Below, piece after piece: positions 1-11,579 of a DNA stretch of 64,000 nucleotides. Below the pieces are notes generated by a model. The model had not been told where the DNA came from. It saw only the letters and a list, made by a program, of their open reading frames with translations, and did no database searches. Positions within the stretch are counted from its first letter, which is position 1. Each line of letters starts with the position of its first letter. The translations under genes and the position numbers were made by a program. Source of the DNA: Ichthyophis bannanicus (taxonomy: Eukaryota; Chordata; Amphibia; Gymnophiona; Ichthyophiidae); the NCBI GenBank assembly GCA_033557465.1, contig CM066040.1, positions 330,292,297-330,356,296 on the forward strand, in the 5' to 3' direction.

Positions 1-1375
1 CGCCAGGTGCGCCCAAGCAAGGGACCCCTCACCCTGGGTTGAAGTTCCCGGGCCCATGCCAGAACTCTCATACCAAGCAGTTTTAGGCTCCGGTGGGCGG
101 CTGCTTGCAATTTACCTTCTTACCAGAAGTTTACAATTGAGCTCTACTCTGGGGCTCGTTCAGTAGGGCAAATGGTTTGGGGGCTTATCCAGGGGTTCAG
201 GTATTCTCCTTCCATTGGTAGAGGGAGACCACTTCTACTCCATGATAGCTCTGGCCCACGGTCAACTGGCTTACCCTTAGGTACGTCCCCGAACCCTTCT
301 CGGCCAGTATTCCCCTGCTGATTGCTTCCGTACCGGAATTTTCCTTCCAGCCGCTATAGTCCCCCAATGCTTACCAAGGACTATGCCCTCATGTCCCCCG
401 ATTAGTGCGGGGGGCGAGTTTCTGCGTGCAGGTCCTGGGGACACCTATAGGGCCTCAAGCCTCCTGGTGTGTTCTTCCGGACTGATGCTATCCTCTGTCC
501 TTCACGCTACCGTGCTGTTCGTTCGCCGATCTGCCCTTGTTCCACCAGAATAGATCCCTCTCCCGGACGGATCTTGACACCACCTCCCCAGGTGGACGTT
601 TTGTGGATCACTGGCAGGTCCGCCTTACCAGTGTTATGCTCATGGAGGTAGGTTCCTCGGCGTACCTGCGTTAGTGCCGGGGTGGGGCGTTCTCCATGCC
701 CACCGGCCTAGATATGCTAGATATCACCTGCTCGATAGGCGCATTTTGGGGGATGCCCACAGTGCCTGTGTTCTGCCGCCTATTGTTTTCCCAATGGCCG
801 GTACTCACGCCCCCCCCCCCCTCCGGGGTCCGGCCAGTCCGCCTGCCTATTCCTTAGATCGGCCCTCAGACTGGTTGTACTCTACTGCTGTGAAGTCAAC
901 AGCTTCTATTTTCAGTTATGCCCTCCTCCCAGAGGTTCAGACCCTTGTCTCCCTGTCTCTTCGCTAGGGCAGGCTGTGTACTCCTTCTGCTCCGGGGTAC
1001 ACCCCTACTATTCTCCGGAATAGGCTATCCAGATCGGCCAGTCTTCTACTGTTAGTCCTCTGAGTTATGGACTCTGCTCCTAAGGGAGTGCTCAGCTTTG
1101 CATAAAGCTTCCTTGAAGACCTGCCGTCCTTCTCCTGACCCAGCTGACTCCTGGATCTCCTGGCCTTCCGGATTTGGAACTTCCTCCTCGCTGCGGTGAA
1201 GTTCCCTTGAAGACCTCGCTACTGCGTCTACAGTACCTCCATCACAGTCCTACTTCCTACAACTCAGTAGGTAAGCTCTACATGGTACTAAGTCATTAAT
1301 TCATTAAAAACTTAATGATGCTTCCATGCATTCTAATGACTACTCTCCCTGTAGTCTTTGGGTTTTGCTGTTCCT
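1..1375. other. unassigned C/T-rich sequence
   Basis: No domain, terminal repeat or splice-flanked exon is recognisable here. Short open frames exist on the plus strand (469-651, 674-967) but they have low-complexity, Pro/Ser/Arg-rich translations and resemble no family I know. The segment abuts the remains of a DIRS 3' end, so it may be a further degraded mobile element. Confidence 0.4.
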
Positions 1376-1862
1376 CTTTTCTCAACTCCTATCCTCCATC
1401 CCTCGGGGGATGCCGGGGATTCAGGTTGGGCAAATGCCATCCCGTCCTGGGCCGGGCTTACGGGATCTCCCCTGGGCATCCTCAGCTAGGGAGTCCCCAT
1501 ATGTGAAGGCTCATTCCTGCTTGTTCCTGGAGATAGCACAGTTACTTACCTGTAACAGGTGATCTCCGGAACAGCAGGAATTAGTCTTCACAACCCACCC
1601 ACCTCCCCTAGGAGTTGTATCTCTTTCTCTCTATTCCTTCCTCTCCTCTCCTCTCCTTCTGGCTCAGCTATGAAACTCAACTGGGGAGAAGCAGTAGGAA
1701 GGGCGGGAAGCCACCGCGCAGGTGCGGGGAATGCTCCCAAAGGCTTTCTGATTGGATGCTGGGGAGCATTCCCATGCGGGCTCCGTCGGCGACGTCTCCT
1801 ATATGTGAAAACTAATTCCTGCTGTTCCGGAGATCACCTGTTACAGGTAAGTAACTGTGCTT
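1376..1862 (+). mobile_element. DIRS retrotransposon 3' end fragment (3' UTR, ICR, right ITR)
   Basis: The segment matches the 3' ends of the complete DIRS copies in this window. It has the CAACTCCTATCCTCC-type 3' UTR, then an internal complementary region at about 1499-1597 (CTTGTTCCTGGAGATAG followed by CCTGTAACAGGTGATCTCC). A right inverted terminal repeat follows at about 1681-1855 and ends in CCTGTTACAGGTAAGTAACT. The coding part is absent. It is more diverged than the copies at 14680 and 21632, so it is probably an older insertion. Confidence 0.85.
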
Positions 1863-2625
1863 TACCGAAGGACGATCTTGCCAAACAAATCTGATTGAGT
1901 TCTTTGACTGGGTGAACAGAGAATTAGATCAGGGGCATGCAATGGATGTCATCTACCTGGATTTCAGCAAAGCCTTTGATACTGTTCCTCATAGGAGGTT
2001 TATCAATATACTCAATAGTTTGGGGATGCGTCCCAAGATGGTGAACTTGATCAGAAATTGTTTGACTTATAGACGACAGAAGGTGATGGTAAATGGAGCT
2101 CACTTGGATAAAAGGAGGGTGATTAGCGGGGTGCCCCAGGGTTCAGTCCTGGGCCCGGCACTGTTCAATGTATTTGTGAGTGATATTGCTGAAGGACTGA
2201 ATGGAAAAGTCTGTCTTTTTGCAGATAAAACAAAAATTTGCAACAGAGTGGGCTCCCCTGAGTGAGTGGATAACATGAGGAAAGATCTACAAAAGCTGGA
2301 AGAATGGTCTAATGCTTGGCAGTTAAGATTTAATGTGAAGAAGTGCAGTGTCATGCACTTGGGAAGCAGAAATCCAAGTTAAATGTACACAATAGTGGGT
2401 GAGAGGTTGGTGTGCACGGACCAGGAGAAGGACCTTGGTGTGATTATTTCTGAGGATCTCAAGGTGGCAAAACAGTGTGACAAGGCAGTGGCAAAAGCCA
2501 AGAGGATGTTGGGTTGCATACAAAGAGGAATTACCGGCAGAAAGGAAGAGGTACTAATGCCACTGCATAAGTCACTGATGAGGCCTCACTTGGAATACTG
2601 TGTTCAGTTTTGGAGACCATACCCC
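1863..2625 (+). pseudogene. CR1-A non-LTR retrotransposon fragment, reverse transcriptase region
   Basis: Translation gives the middle and C-terminal part of a CR1-clade reverse transcriptase: LDFSKAFDTVPHRR (RT motif A region), [15 protein letters not shown] (motif B region) and the thumb region ending [11 protein letters not shown]. The catalytic FADD box reads FADK, so one active-site aspartate is lost. Stops occur near 2264 and 2381. Both ends are missing: the 5' side abuts a DIRS terminus and the 3' side passes straight into DIRS gag sequence at about 2626. It is the same lineage as the minus-strand CR1 at 20459-21291. Confidence 0.9.
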
Positions 2626-3025
2626 TCTAAGAGGAGGAGGATTCATCCAAAGAAACCTTTCTATCCTTCTTATCCACCTGCAGCTGCTTTCCAGCCTCAG
2701 CAGCAACAGCAGCGCTAGCAAGGCCCTCACCAATCCAAGAAGCCTAAAGCTCCTAAACCTCAACCAGCTGCACAGCCACAACCAACACCTAATTTTTGAC
2801 TCCTTCCTAAGGAACATAGCTACTGTGCCTCTGCAAGGTCCCCAACTCCTACACATAGCAGGAAGACTCTGTTCCTATGCTCACACATTACACCTCATAA
2901 CATCAGAGCAATGGACTCAACATCATCCAAGGCGGCTATCTGCTTCACTTTGAAAGCTTACCCCCACCACCTACATAGGGGATTATCCCAGAAACCCCTT
3001 ACAGACATATCTTCTTTCAGAAGAG

Positions 3026-3472
3026 GTGTCTACCCTGTTAGCTCATGGTGCCATAGAAAGAGTTCCTCCATCCCAAGATGGCATGGGCTTCTACTCTCAT
3101 TTTTTAATCCCCAAGAAAACAGGAAGGTTTCGACCCATCTTAGATCTAAGGGACCTAAACAAATTCCTCGTTCGAGAAAAAGTCAAAATGATTTCCCTCA
3201 GCACACTCCTGCCATACCTTCAGAGGAATGACTGGCTATATTCTCTAGACCTCAAGGAGGCATACACGCATTTACTGATCCACCCTCAGCATAGACAGTA
3301 TCTGCGCTTTTGGTTCCAGCAGAACTGCTACCTATATTGGGTGCTTCCCTTTGACTTAGCCTCTGCACCCCACGTATTTGCAAAATGCATGGCAGTGATT
3401 GTGGCCTATCTTCGTACTTTAGGAGTCTTTGTCTTCCCTTACTTAGATGACTGGCGAATCAGGGGAGAATAG
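3026..3472 (+). pseudogene. DIRS-A reverse transcriptase remnant
   Basis: This open stretch of about 148 codons holds the DIRS-type RT core. It shows RPILDLRDLNKFL, then SLDLKEAYTHLLIHPQHRQY, then FVFPYLDDW with the catalytic YLDD box intact. A stop follows directly after the box, at 3470-3472. The homologous frame then continues in pieces toward the RNase H region. DIRS RTs copy the element RNA; here the frame is too broken to encode the full enzyme. Confidence 0.88.
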
Positions 3473-3885
3473 CCACAAGAGGTAAAACTCTTCCTTCATC
3501 GCACCATCACCATGCTCCAACATCTGGGATTTGTCTTAAACTTTCCCAAGTCGCATCTGGTGCCAGCCCAACGACTCAAGTTCATCGGAGCACTTCTGGA
3601 CACTCAACAGGCCCGAGCTTTCCTTCCTTAGGATCGCTCTACTTGCCTCATTGAGCTGACCTACGAATACAACATCACATTTGTGTAACAGCTCATGAGA
3701 TGCTATGCCTTTTGGGGTACACAGCCTCCACAGTCCACGTAGTCCTCTGTGCCCGCTTGCACATGCAACAGTCCCAACGGACTCTTTAGTCTCAATGGAC
3801 CAAGGCAACCGGGCCTCTCTCAGATAAAATATGCATCACCCCACTGTCTACTCCCTTCAGTGGTAATCCTCTCCTCAAAACCTAC

Positions 3886-4224
3886 TTGGGGGGGTCACCT
3901 TTTCAGATGCCTCCACCTCAGTGCACCCTCACAACAGATTCCTCTGAACTTGGTTGGGGAGCACATCTCAACAATCTCTCCACACAGGGACAGTGGACAC
4001 AGCAGGAATCTCTGTTACAGATAAACCTGCTGGAACTACATGCACTTACAAACACCGTTCAGGTTTTTCAACCCCAACTATTGGGCCAACTGGTGTTAGT
4101 CAAAATGGACAACCAGGTAGCCATGGTCTATGTGAACAAACAAGGGAACAGGTTCTATCCCCTCTGCCAGGAAGCTCATCGCCTCTGGTTTTTCATGATT
4201 GCACACCACATTCTCCTTAGATAG
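3886..4224 (+). pseudogene. DIRS-A RNase H remnant
   Basis: The translation contains the RNase H-like block: LTTDSSELGWGAH (first Asp), INLLELHAL (Glu) and KMDNQVAMVYVNKQG (second Asp), equivalent to TTDASLLGWGAH, NFLELRAI and QTDNQIAMFYVNKQGG in DIRS copy 1. A stop falls at 4222-4224, before the ADRLSR box, which continues in another frame near 4255. The domain normally degrades the RNA strand of the replication intermediate. Confidence 0.85.
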
Positions 4225-4549
4225 GTGTATCTCCTGGGCAAACTCAGTCTCCTTGCAGACAGACTCAGCCGTGTCCTTCGCCTACACGAGTGAACCCTAA
4301 ATCAAGATATGGCATCTTGGATCTTCCACACGTGGGAGACAACACTCATAGATCTATTCACCATCCAGGAGAACACACAGCTTCCACTATTCTGCTCACA
4401 GCTTCTCTCCCTACACAGACAGGCACCAGATGCCTTCCTTCGCCATTGGGGACAGAGCCTACTTTATGTATTCCCGCCCATCCTCTTGATACCCAAGATC
4501 CTTTTCAAACTACAGGCCAACAAGGGCTCCATGATCCTCATAGCCCTTA

Positions 4550-6040
4550 TTGACCACATCAGCAGTGGTTTGCTCTGCTGCTTCGACTAGTGCAGACTCA
4601 ACCTCCCAGCCTGGGACATGCGCACAGCCTCCTCTCTCAAGATCAAGGGATGCTTCTCCCTCCCAATCCACAGGCCCTCTACTTCACGGCATGGCTGCTG
4701 AATGCGTAATCTTTGTTGACCTCAACCTCCCACAACAGGTCAAGGATATCCTACTTGCATCACGCAAACCATCCGCCAGATGTTCTTGTGCCTTCAAATG
4801 GCGAAGGTTCACACTCTGGTGTTCCTCAAAGCAAATTTGCCCCTCTACCTGCCCAGTGGAATCCCTTCTACAGTATCTCCTCCACTTGTCCTCAGCGGGT
4901 CTCAAGACTAACTCATTCAGAGTTCATCTTAGTGCCATTGTGGCTTATCGCAAACCTATGGACAGGCAACCTATTTCTTTGTACCCCTTAGTGCAACATT
5001 TTATGTGGGGTCTTCTGCTCTCCAAACTACCTATCAAACTGCCACTGGTGGCTTGGGACCTCAAGGTGGTTCTGGCGCAACTTCTAAAGCTTCCCTTTTA
5101 GCCTTTAGCCAAAATTCTTGACGTGGAAGGTAATCTTGCCCGGTGAAGTTGTTTCTACAATATCTCCTTCACTTATCCTTGACAGGTCTTAAAACTATCT
5201 CAGTGAGAGTTCACCTTAATGCCATTGTGACCTCTCACAGACCAGTGGATGGACAGCCTGTCTCCTCACACCACTTAGTAGCACACTTCATGCATGTGCT
5301 CCTGTTGTCCAAGCCACCCATTAAGTCACTTCCGATGGCTTTGGATCTGAATGTTGTTCTGGCGCAACTTCTAAAGCCACCTTTCGAACCTTTAACCACC
5401 ACTTCATTGAAGTTCCTATTTTGGAAGGTCATCTTCCTTATTGCCCTTACTTCAGCTTGCCACGTCAGTGAGCTGCAAGCTTTAGTGGCGGATCCCCCCT
5501 ATTCTCGATTCCACCATGACAAGGTGATTCTCTGTACCCATCCACAATTCCTCTCAAAGGTGGTTTCTCCTTTCCAGCTAAACCAGTCGGTAATCTTCCC
5601 TAGATCACATGCGTTTTGGGCTGAGGCAGTGCTACACATTTTAGACTGCAAGCGAACGCTTGCCTACTACTTGGATAGAACTAAAGATCACAAAAGATCC
5701 TCTCAATTATTAATTTCGTTCTATCCTAGTCACCTGAAGTCTACCAGTGATGAAATTTACTCTATCTAGATGGATAGCAGATTACATTTTTTTTTGCTTA
5801 TGCACAAGTAGGACTCTCCTTGGAAGGTCATGTCACTGCTCATAATGTGCGAGCTGTGGCAACATCAGTAGAAAATCTCCATTCAGTAGCTATTGAGAAC
5901 ATTTGCCAGGCAGCTACCTGGTCCTCCATTCATGCTTTTGCTGGAGAGAGATTCCCATTGGGATCCTGTCTTTGCCCAAGCTGTACCCCAGCACCTTTTT
6001 GGGACTTAAGCTCAACTCCTACCCTCCGTCCCGGACGTCT
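4550..6040 (+). pseudogene. DIRS-A tyrosine recombinase remnant with an internal duplicated segment
   Basis: Homologous to the recombinases of the two complete DIRS copies. Two open stretches (4550-5101 and 5143-5769) both contain the block LLQYLLHLS...VRVHLxAIV...PLVxHFMxxLLLSK, so about 250 bp is present twice in divergent form. The catalytic arginine region reads TSACHVSELQALV where the other copies have ARRVSEL, a loss of the first active-site Arg. The HxxR box survives as TAHNVRA at about 5836, but the downstream Tyr position reads FAGERF instead of AAHYCLE. The frame cannot encode a working enzyme. Confidence 0.87.
4850..5395 (+). repeat. imperfect tandem duplication within DIRS-A recombinase
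   Basis: The segment 4850-5105 and the segment 5142-5395 align end to end, for example TTCTGGCGCAACTTCTAAAG in both. They differ at many positions, so this is not a recent slippage product. A junction between two different DIRS copies is a likely origin. Confidence 0.8.
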
Positions 6041-6974
6041 AAAAGATACCAGACTATCACTGGGGGAGTCTCACCTCCTGAAATCGAGTCGAATGGCCCA
6101 CAACTATTCCAGATTCTTCAACTAAAGTTTTTTTCCCTCAGGGAATCACACTACTCTCCCCCCAATACCACTCAGGTATCTGGGAACTAGTGAGTCCCAT
6201 GTGTGAAGACTGCATTCCTGCTTGTTCCTGGAGATAGCGTAGTTACCTGTAACAGGTGATCTCCAGGAACAGCAGAAATCAGTCTTCACGTCCTGCCCTC
6301 CTTCCCTAGGAGTGTAGGGTTCTTTTATTTTTTTTGTCCTCTCAGCTACAAACTTAACTGAGGAGAGGAGTTGGGGAAGTGGAAAGGCAGGCACACAGGC
6401 GCAGTGGAGTGCTCCCAAAGACTTACCTATTGGACACTGGGCTCCTGCGTGGGCTCCGTTGGTGATGTTCACCCTTATAATAAAGACTGATTCCTGCTGT
6501 TCACGAAGATCACCTGTTACAGGTAAGTAACTACATTTTCTCTGTGGACAAGCAGGAAGTAAGTTCTCATATATGGGTGATGTCACTGACAGAACCCACA
6601 CGGCACACTCCCCAGTTTCCATTGGAAGCTTTTGGGAGCTGCACCACGCTTGCGCTCCTGCCTGCCGTGATGCCATCTTCTCCAGTCTCCTTTTTTCCAT
6701 GGAGCCCATAAAAAGTGTCTGCATCAGTGGAAAAAGCTTTTTCTCTTCTACCCCCTGCGGGTATTTTTTTCTTAGTAATTTTCACCACCTGTCGTTAGTT
6801 AGTCAGCTCCCAGCTGATATCTTTTCTTTTCTTTTCACTTTTTTGTGATTTTTGGTGCTTTTCCTTTCCGGGCCTTTTTCCTGCCATCAAAATTGAAGCC
6901 TTTGACCTCACCAGCACGGTCTTCCCAGACATGTCTAAGCCAATGGAGCCCACGCGGGAGCCCAGCATAAAGAT

Positions 6975-7371
6975 AGGAGGTGACTAAAGAGTGGATAAGT
7001 GTCTTAGTAGTGTGCATAGAAGATAAGGGGTGAATTTTGGTGAATTTGTAGAGAAAGAAATGGCAGGTTTTAGTTATCAGTTAGATATGTGTGGAGAAGG
7101 AGAGAGAGGAGTCGAAGATGACCCCAAGATTGCGAACTGAGGAAACAGGGAGGAGTAGAGAGTTATCCACAGAGACTGAGAAAGGAGGAAGGGGAGAGAA
7201 GGGTTTTGGAAGAAAAATAAGAAGCTCAGTTTTGGCCATGTTCAGTTTCAAGCGGCACTGAGACATCCAAGCAGCAGTGTCAGAAAGGCAGGCAGAGATC
7301 TGGGCCTGAATTGCCAGAGAGATTTCAGGTGTAGAGAGATAGAGAGGAAGATCTGAGACCACCTCAACTCC
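6975..7371 (-). mobile_element. L2 LINE fragment (RT C-terminal region)
   Basis: The minus strand translates to an L2-like block just after the RT core: AWMSQCRLKLNMAKTELLIF followed by SVRNLGVIFDSSLSFSTHI (7081-7362). It lies inside DIRS element B and splits its ORF1. Neither L2 end is present. Confidence 0.85.
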
Positions 7372-8191
7372 TTCTGTGCCTTAATAGACCACGGCAAGGA
7401 TTGCTCGAAGTATGCTATGCGAGCCATGTACGATGCCTTCAAATCTGCCTGAAGGGTGGCAGCAGCGGGCATTGGCGGCTGGCCTGGCTCCAGTCCTCTG
7501 ACCTGGAGCAATGAGTTCAGGATAAGCTGGCCAATGTTCCCTGTAGCAGGGACAACTTTTCGGGAAGCCGGTCAAGGAGAAAGCGGGCAAGCTCGAGAAG
7601 GAGCACATGACACTCTCCCGGCTTTTGAGGAAAACTGCAGATCCTTCACGTAAAAAGTACCAGAGTAAGAAGGCCTTCTACCGGTGTCCGCGCTGATGCT
7701 ATCCAGCACCTCAGAGTGCTCATCTGAAGGCGCAATCCCTCCCCCCTCCCCCCCCCCCCACCAGCAGAGACAGGAGAAACCTCAGAAAGCCCAACCAGCC
7801 CCGCAGCCCAAACCCAGCTGGTTCCTCATGAATATAGCTGACCATCCTGTCCCTGCAGAGTTCCTTCTCAGTTAGAGGGCGGCTCGTCGATTTCGCCTGC
7901 AGGTGACCCCTTATCACCTTGGACACCTGGGTGCTGCAGCTCGTCCAGTAGGGCTGCTGGCTGCACTTTGCTCAGTTGCTGCTTCCCTTCATCTAAAGGG
8001 AGTACCCCATGAACGCACTGCACCAAAGCTTATTGCAGGAGGAGGTCTCCTCTCTGTTGACCGACGTCACCATTGAGCTTGCTCCAGCAGTTCAGGTTGG
8101 AAAAGGCATTTAGTCCAGGTACTTCCTGGTCCCCAAAAAGACAGAAGGGTTCTGATCCATTCTGGACCCCCAGAACCTCAACTGGTTTCTT

Positions 8192-8533
8192 GTGCACAAG
8201 CAGTTTAAGATGGTCTCAATGGGGACAATGCTCCCTTACCTTCTAAGGGACAACTGGATATGCTCCTTGGATCTCAAGGATGCGTACACACACATCTGGA
8301 TCCGCCCAAGTCACAGAAAATACCTCAGGTTCGTGGTGGGAGACCAGCACTACCATTACCAGGTGCTCCCCTTCGGGATTGCTTCAGCAACTTGGATCTT
8401 CACCAAATGCCTCGCAGTAGTAGCTGCCTACCTTCAAACCATAGGGGTCTTCGTATTCCCCTTTCTGGATGAGTGGCTCATCAAAGGTTCCACTCTGTAT
8501 GCTGTCCAGCAGTCTGCTCACCTCACTATTTAG
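8192..8533 (+). pseudogene. DIRS-B reverse transcriptase remnant
   Basis: The frame encodes CSLDLKDAYTHIWIRPSHRK, then HYHYQVLPFGIASATWIFTK, then GVFVFPFLDEWLIKG. The usual DIRS catalytic box YLDD is changed to FLDE here, so one catalytic Asp is lost. The preceding RPILDL region sits in another frame near 8150. Stops at 8531-8533 and further downstream end the open stretch. Confidence 0.85.
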
Positions 8534-8852
8534 GTCTTCAAGTGGCTGGGGTTCATCATCAACCACCCCATGTCCCACCTCTAGCCCATGCAGTGGCTGG
8601 AGTTCATTAGAGCTCTCCTCGATACCACTCAAGCCTTGGCCTTTCTGCCACTGGACTGCATGCTGCAGCTGACAGAAGTGGTTGACAGCATGCAATGTTG
8701 GCACCATACCACAGGCCGGGGGATGCTGAAGGTGCTCAACCACATGGTCTCCACCATACACGTTACCCCCCTTGGCCCAACTCTTCATGTGGCAAGTGCA
8801 ATGGATCCACTGCTCACAATGGAAGCAGGCCATGCATTGCCTCCGGGAAAGG

Positions 8853-9440
8853 TGATGGTCAACCAATCTATGTTTACCCATTCCACTCCAATCATTATTT
8901 TAGAGACCTCTATCATATCTCCCCTCGGTTGTTTTATTGCCAAGCTGAAGAGTCCTAATCTTTTAAGCCATTCCTCATAGGGGTAGCCTTCCATCCCCTT
9001 TCCATTTTGGTGACTCTGTACCTTTTCTAGTTCTGCTATAACCTTTTTTTTTTTTTGTAATATTGCTTATTTAATTTCTTAAGGACTATAACCTTTTAAG
9101 CCTTTTTAAGATATTATGACCAGAATTGCACGTAATATTCAAGGTACGGTCGCACCATGGAACGATATAGAGGCATTATAATATCCTTTGTTTTATTCTC
9201 CATTCCTTTCTTGATGATTCCTAGCATTCTATTTGCTTTCTCAGCCACCGCTGCAAACTGGGCAGAGAGTATGCCTAGATGATGCCTAAATCCTTTTCCT
9301 GGTTGGTGATTCTTGATGTGGAACCTTACATCATGTAACCATAGTTTGGGTTGTTCTTCCCTAAGTGCATAACTTTGCACTTGCTCACATTACATTACAT
9401 TACATCTGCCATTTGGACATCCAGTTGTCGTCAGTTTTGG
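8853..9440 (-). mobile_element. CR1 LINE 3' region fragment
   Basis: Closely parallels 46690-47215, a CR1-B copy: ATCATATCTCCCCTCGG, then GACCAGAATTGCACGTAATATTC, then ACCATGGAACGATATAGAGG. The minus strand reads the RT C-terminal region (MENKTKDIIMPLYRSMVRP at 9114-9380). It contains an internal T-rich insertion at about 9040-9085. Both element ends are absent. Confidence 0.88.
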
Positions 9441-9789
9441 TCAGTTATTCTTCTGTAGGTCCTGGGTTCATTTCACTTCACAGACGCAGGAGGGCTTATA
9501 ATAAGACAACCCAACAGGTGTGGCTTGGAGAAAGATTTTTATGTAAAAATAGGCTTAATACATAGGTATTGAACAGAGGTATATAGTGATTGTTACAGAG
9601 CTGTTTCAGTGTGCATCAATGAATCTGTGTGTGCATGTGTGAAGTGTGAGAGAGATAGGCCTGAACATGTGGCTCAGAGCCTCATGGAGAGAGAGAGAGA
9701 GAGAGGGGGGGGGGAGGGGTGAAGGGAATTGATTATCCGAGCCTCCTGTCCTTCATGTCCACTGGATGGTGGGAGAGAGAGAGAGACAG
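9441..9789. other. unassigned spacer with (GA)n and G-run
   Basis: No coding or terminal signature is visible. A simple (GA)n tract at about 9685-9705 passes into a run of about ten G, and a second short GA tract lies at 9773-9785. Confidence 0.5.
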
Positions 9790-10629
9790 GAAGTGTGTCT
9801 GTCCTTTAACTGGCTCCTCAATCAGAATTTACGGATAAATCACAACAAAACAGATGTTCTATTCGTTACACGGAACCCAACATTCATACCCCCTACCTCC
9901 CTTCAGGTAAACAACATTGAGCTGAAAGCACAACCCACAATTCGATACTTAGGAATTATATTAGATCAACAGCTTAATATGTCAGCCCACATTAAGAAAA
10001 CAACGAGTGCAATCTACCACAAGATGCGATCAATACGTAATCTCCGACCTTTACTTAACTACTCCGACTTCCGTACTATATTCCAAGCCCTGGTTTTACC
10101 ACACTTGGATTTCGCCAATATCATTCTACATGGTCTACCGCAATCCACCCTAAATCCCCTCCGTCTGGCCATGAATGCTGCCGCAAGAATCCTCGTAGGT
10201 GCTCCACGATCAGAACACATAACCCTAATATTGATGAGTTTACATTGGCTACCCCTACAGGCCAGAACTCTATACAAGACCCTGGTCATGACTTTTAAAG
10301 CCTCAAAGTGCCCATCGCTATCACCTCTCAGCAATATGATACATATCACCCCAAATAACAGATCCAGGAGGTCTGTTACATTAAACTCCATTGACCTCCC
10401 AAAACTCCTCACAAAATGTTCTAAATCAACAGCCTCTAGAGCCTTCTCTCTGTCTTCTCCCAGAGCCTGGAATGCCCTTCCACCCGAAATAAGAGCTATC
10501 TCAAGTCTGATGAAGTTCAGAAAGGCATTGAAGCACTATTTGTTCCTAACATACTACCCCGAAGCTACTCCATATGACAATAGTCCTCATGCAGATCTCT
10601 CATATTTGACCCCGGTAGAGAATGGGTAA
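9790..10629 (+). pseudogene. L2 ORF2 C-terminal fragment, open frame
   Basis: About 280 codons remain open. From N to C: LLNQNLRINHNKTDVLFVTR (just after the RT palm), IRYLGIILDQQLNMSAHIKK, FQALVLPHLDFANIILHGLP, HWLPLQARTLYKTLVMTFKA, and the end SPRAWNALPPEIRAISSLMK. This is the conserved C-terminal region of L2-like ORF2 proteins. The endonuclease and the RT catalytic box are missing because the copy is 5'-truncated. The terminal ENGSTOP arrangement is shared with the copy at 54074 (PPLENG). The absence of stops suggests a fairly recent insertion. Confidence 0.85.
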
Positions 10630-10970
10630 TTATGATGATTATTACCTGCTCACTATACTATGCCATATTTATTCTCACTATATTTGGCATATTTATTCGG
10701 TACTTTAATTAACTTCTTATCCACGGCATTATAGATATCTTATTCGCATCTAATTAACCAAAATAACCATGTATATAGTTGCCATGTATATAGTTATTTG
10801 TATATAGTTACCCTGTTTTTCCACCAAGTTTATGTACCTTGTTCTTTGTAAAAAAAAAACAATGCTGTTTGTACCATTGTGTTTATATTTGTTCATATGT
10901 AAACCGCACTGATTTAAGAGCGCGGTATATAAGAAAAATAAATAAATAAATAAATAAAATAAATAAATAG
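9790..10970 (+). mobile_element. L2 LINE 3' portion with microsatellite tail
   Basis: A 3' L2 copy. It holds the C-terminal part of ORF2, a 3' UTR and the typical L2 terminus, with TGTAAACCGCACTGATTT and GCGCGGTATATAAG followed by an (AAAT)n-like tail at 10934-10970. The 5' end is truncated at about 9790, as expected from incomplete target-primed reverse transcription. It is the same lineage as the long minus-strand copy at 53771-57330. Confidence 0.88.
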
Positions 10971-11149
10971 TGGACTGAATCCTTTCCAGCACTTCCCCTT
11001 GAGGTCTGCTATTGTCTTTGTCCACTCCCTTTGAGGTTTGCCCTTCTTGATTTAGCAAGGAGGGGCTGCAGACAGGTCCTAGAGACTGACATCACCAGGG
11101 GGTCAGAGTTTAAGTTTTGGAGACTGAATTCACCAGAGTCCACAGCTGC

Positions 11150-11575
11150 ATGAAATGTATGCTGACACCAGTCTTCCAATTTCTCAAGGTCCCCTGCAGT
11201 TTTTCACAATCATATTATGATTTAACAACCTTGAATAATTTTTTGTCATCTGCAATTTTGATCACCTCACTTATTGTTGCCATTTTCAGGTCATTTCTGA
11301 ATATGTTAAATAGCAGTGGTCCCAGCACAGATCCCTGGGGTACTCTACTATTCACCTTTCTCCATTGAGAAAATAGACTACTTAAGTCCTACTCTCTGTT
11401 ATCTATCTTTTAACGAGTTCCTTGTCAAAGGTTTTCTAAAAATCCAGATACACTTATATCAACCAGCTCACTTTTATGTACCTGTTTATTCACACTTTCA
11501 AAAAATTATCAGAGAACATAGTATTCCTGGTGATATGAAGCAATTCGGATTTTTTGAAGTTTATTGATAGGTACT
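11150..11575 (-). mobile_element. CR1 LINE fragment, diverged
   Basis: Follows the same order as 47205-47600: CTTCCAATTTCTCAAGGTCC, then the CAGCACAGATCCCTGGGGTA block (the reverse of the [11 protein letters not shown] coding region), then AAATCCAGATACACTTATATC. Both ends and the catalytic region are degraded. Confidence 0.82.
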
Positions 11576-11579
11576 GTCC

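Larger units (their letters stand above)
2626..6537 (+). mobile_element. DIRS element A, old degraded copy lacking its 5' part
   Basis: The copy starts inside the basic, Gln-rich end of ORF1 (KKPFYPSYPPAAAFQPQQQQ, compare KKPFYPRKAAAYK in the younger copies). It then runs through reverse transcriptase, RNase H, tyrosine recombinase, 3' UTR, an internal complementary region (about 6197-6297) and the right ITR with its terminal extension (to about 6537). Many stops and frameshifts interrupt it. The left ITR and most of ORF1 are missing, and a CR1 fragment occupies that side. Its right end touches the left end of another DIRS. Confidence 0.9.
6538..8852 (+). mobile_element. DIRS element B, old copy, 5' end to RT, interrupted by L2
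   Basis: A left ITR starts at about 6538 (CTCTGTGGACAAGCAGGAAG, compare CTCCAGGACCAAGCAGGAAG) and runs to about 6700. The start of the ORF1 region follows to about 6974. After an antisense L2 fragment (6975-7371) the DIRS resumes with the ORF1 C-terminal region (about 7372-7700), a Lys- and Gln/Pro-rich linker and the RT (8192-8533). It stops at about 8852 against a CR1 fragment, and the recombinase and right end are missing. Confidence 0.85.
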
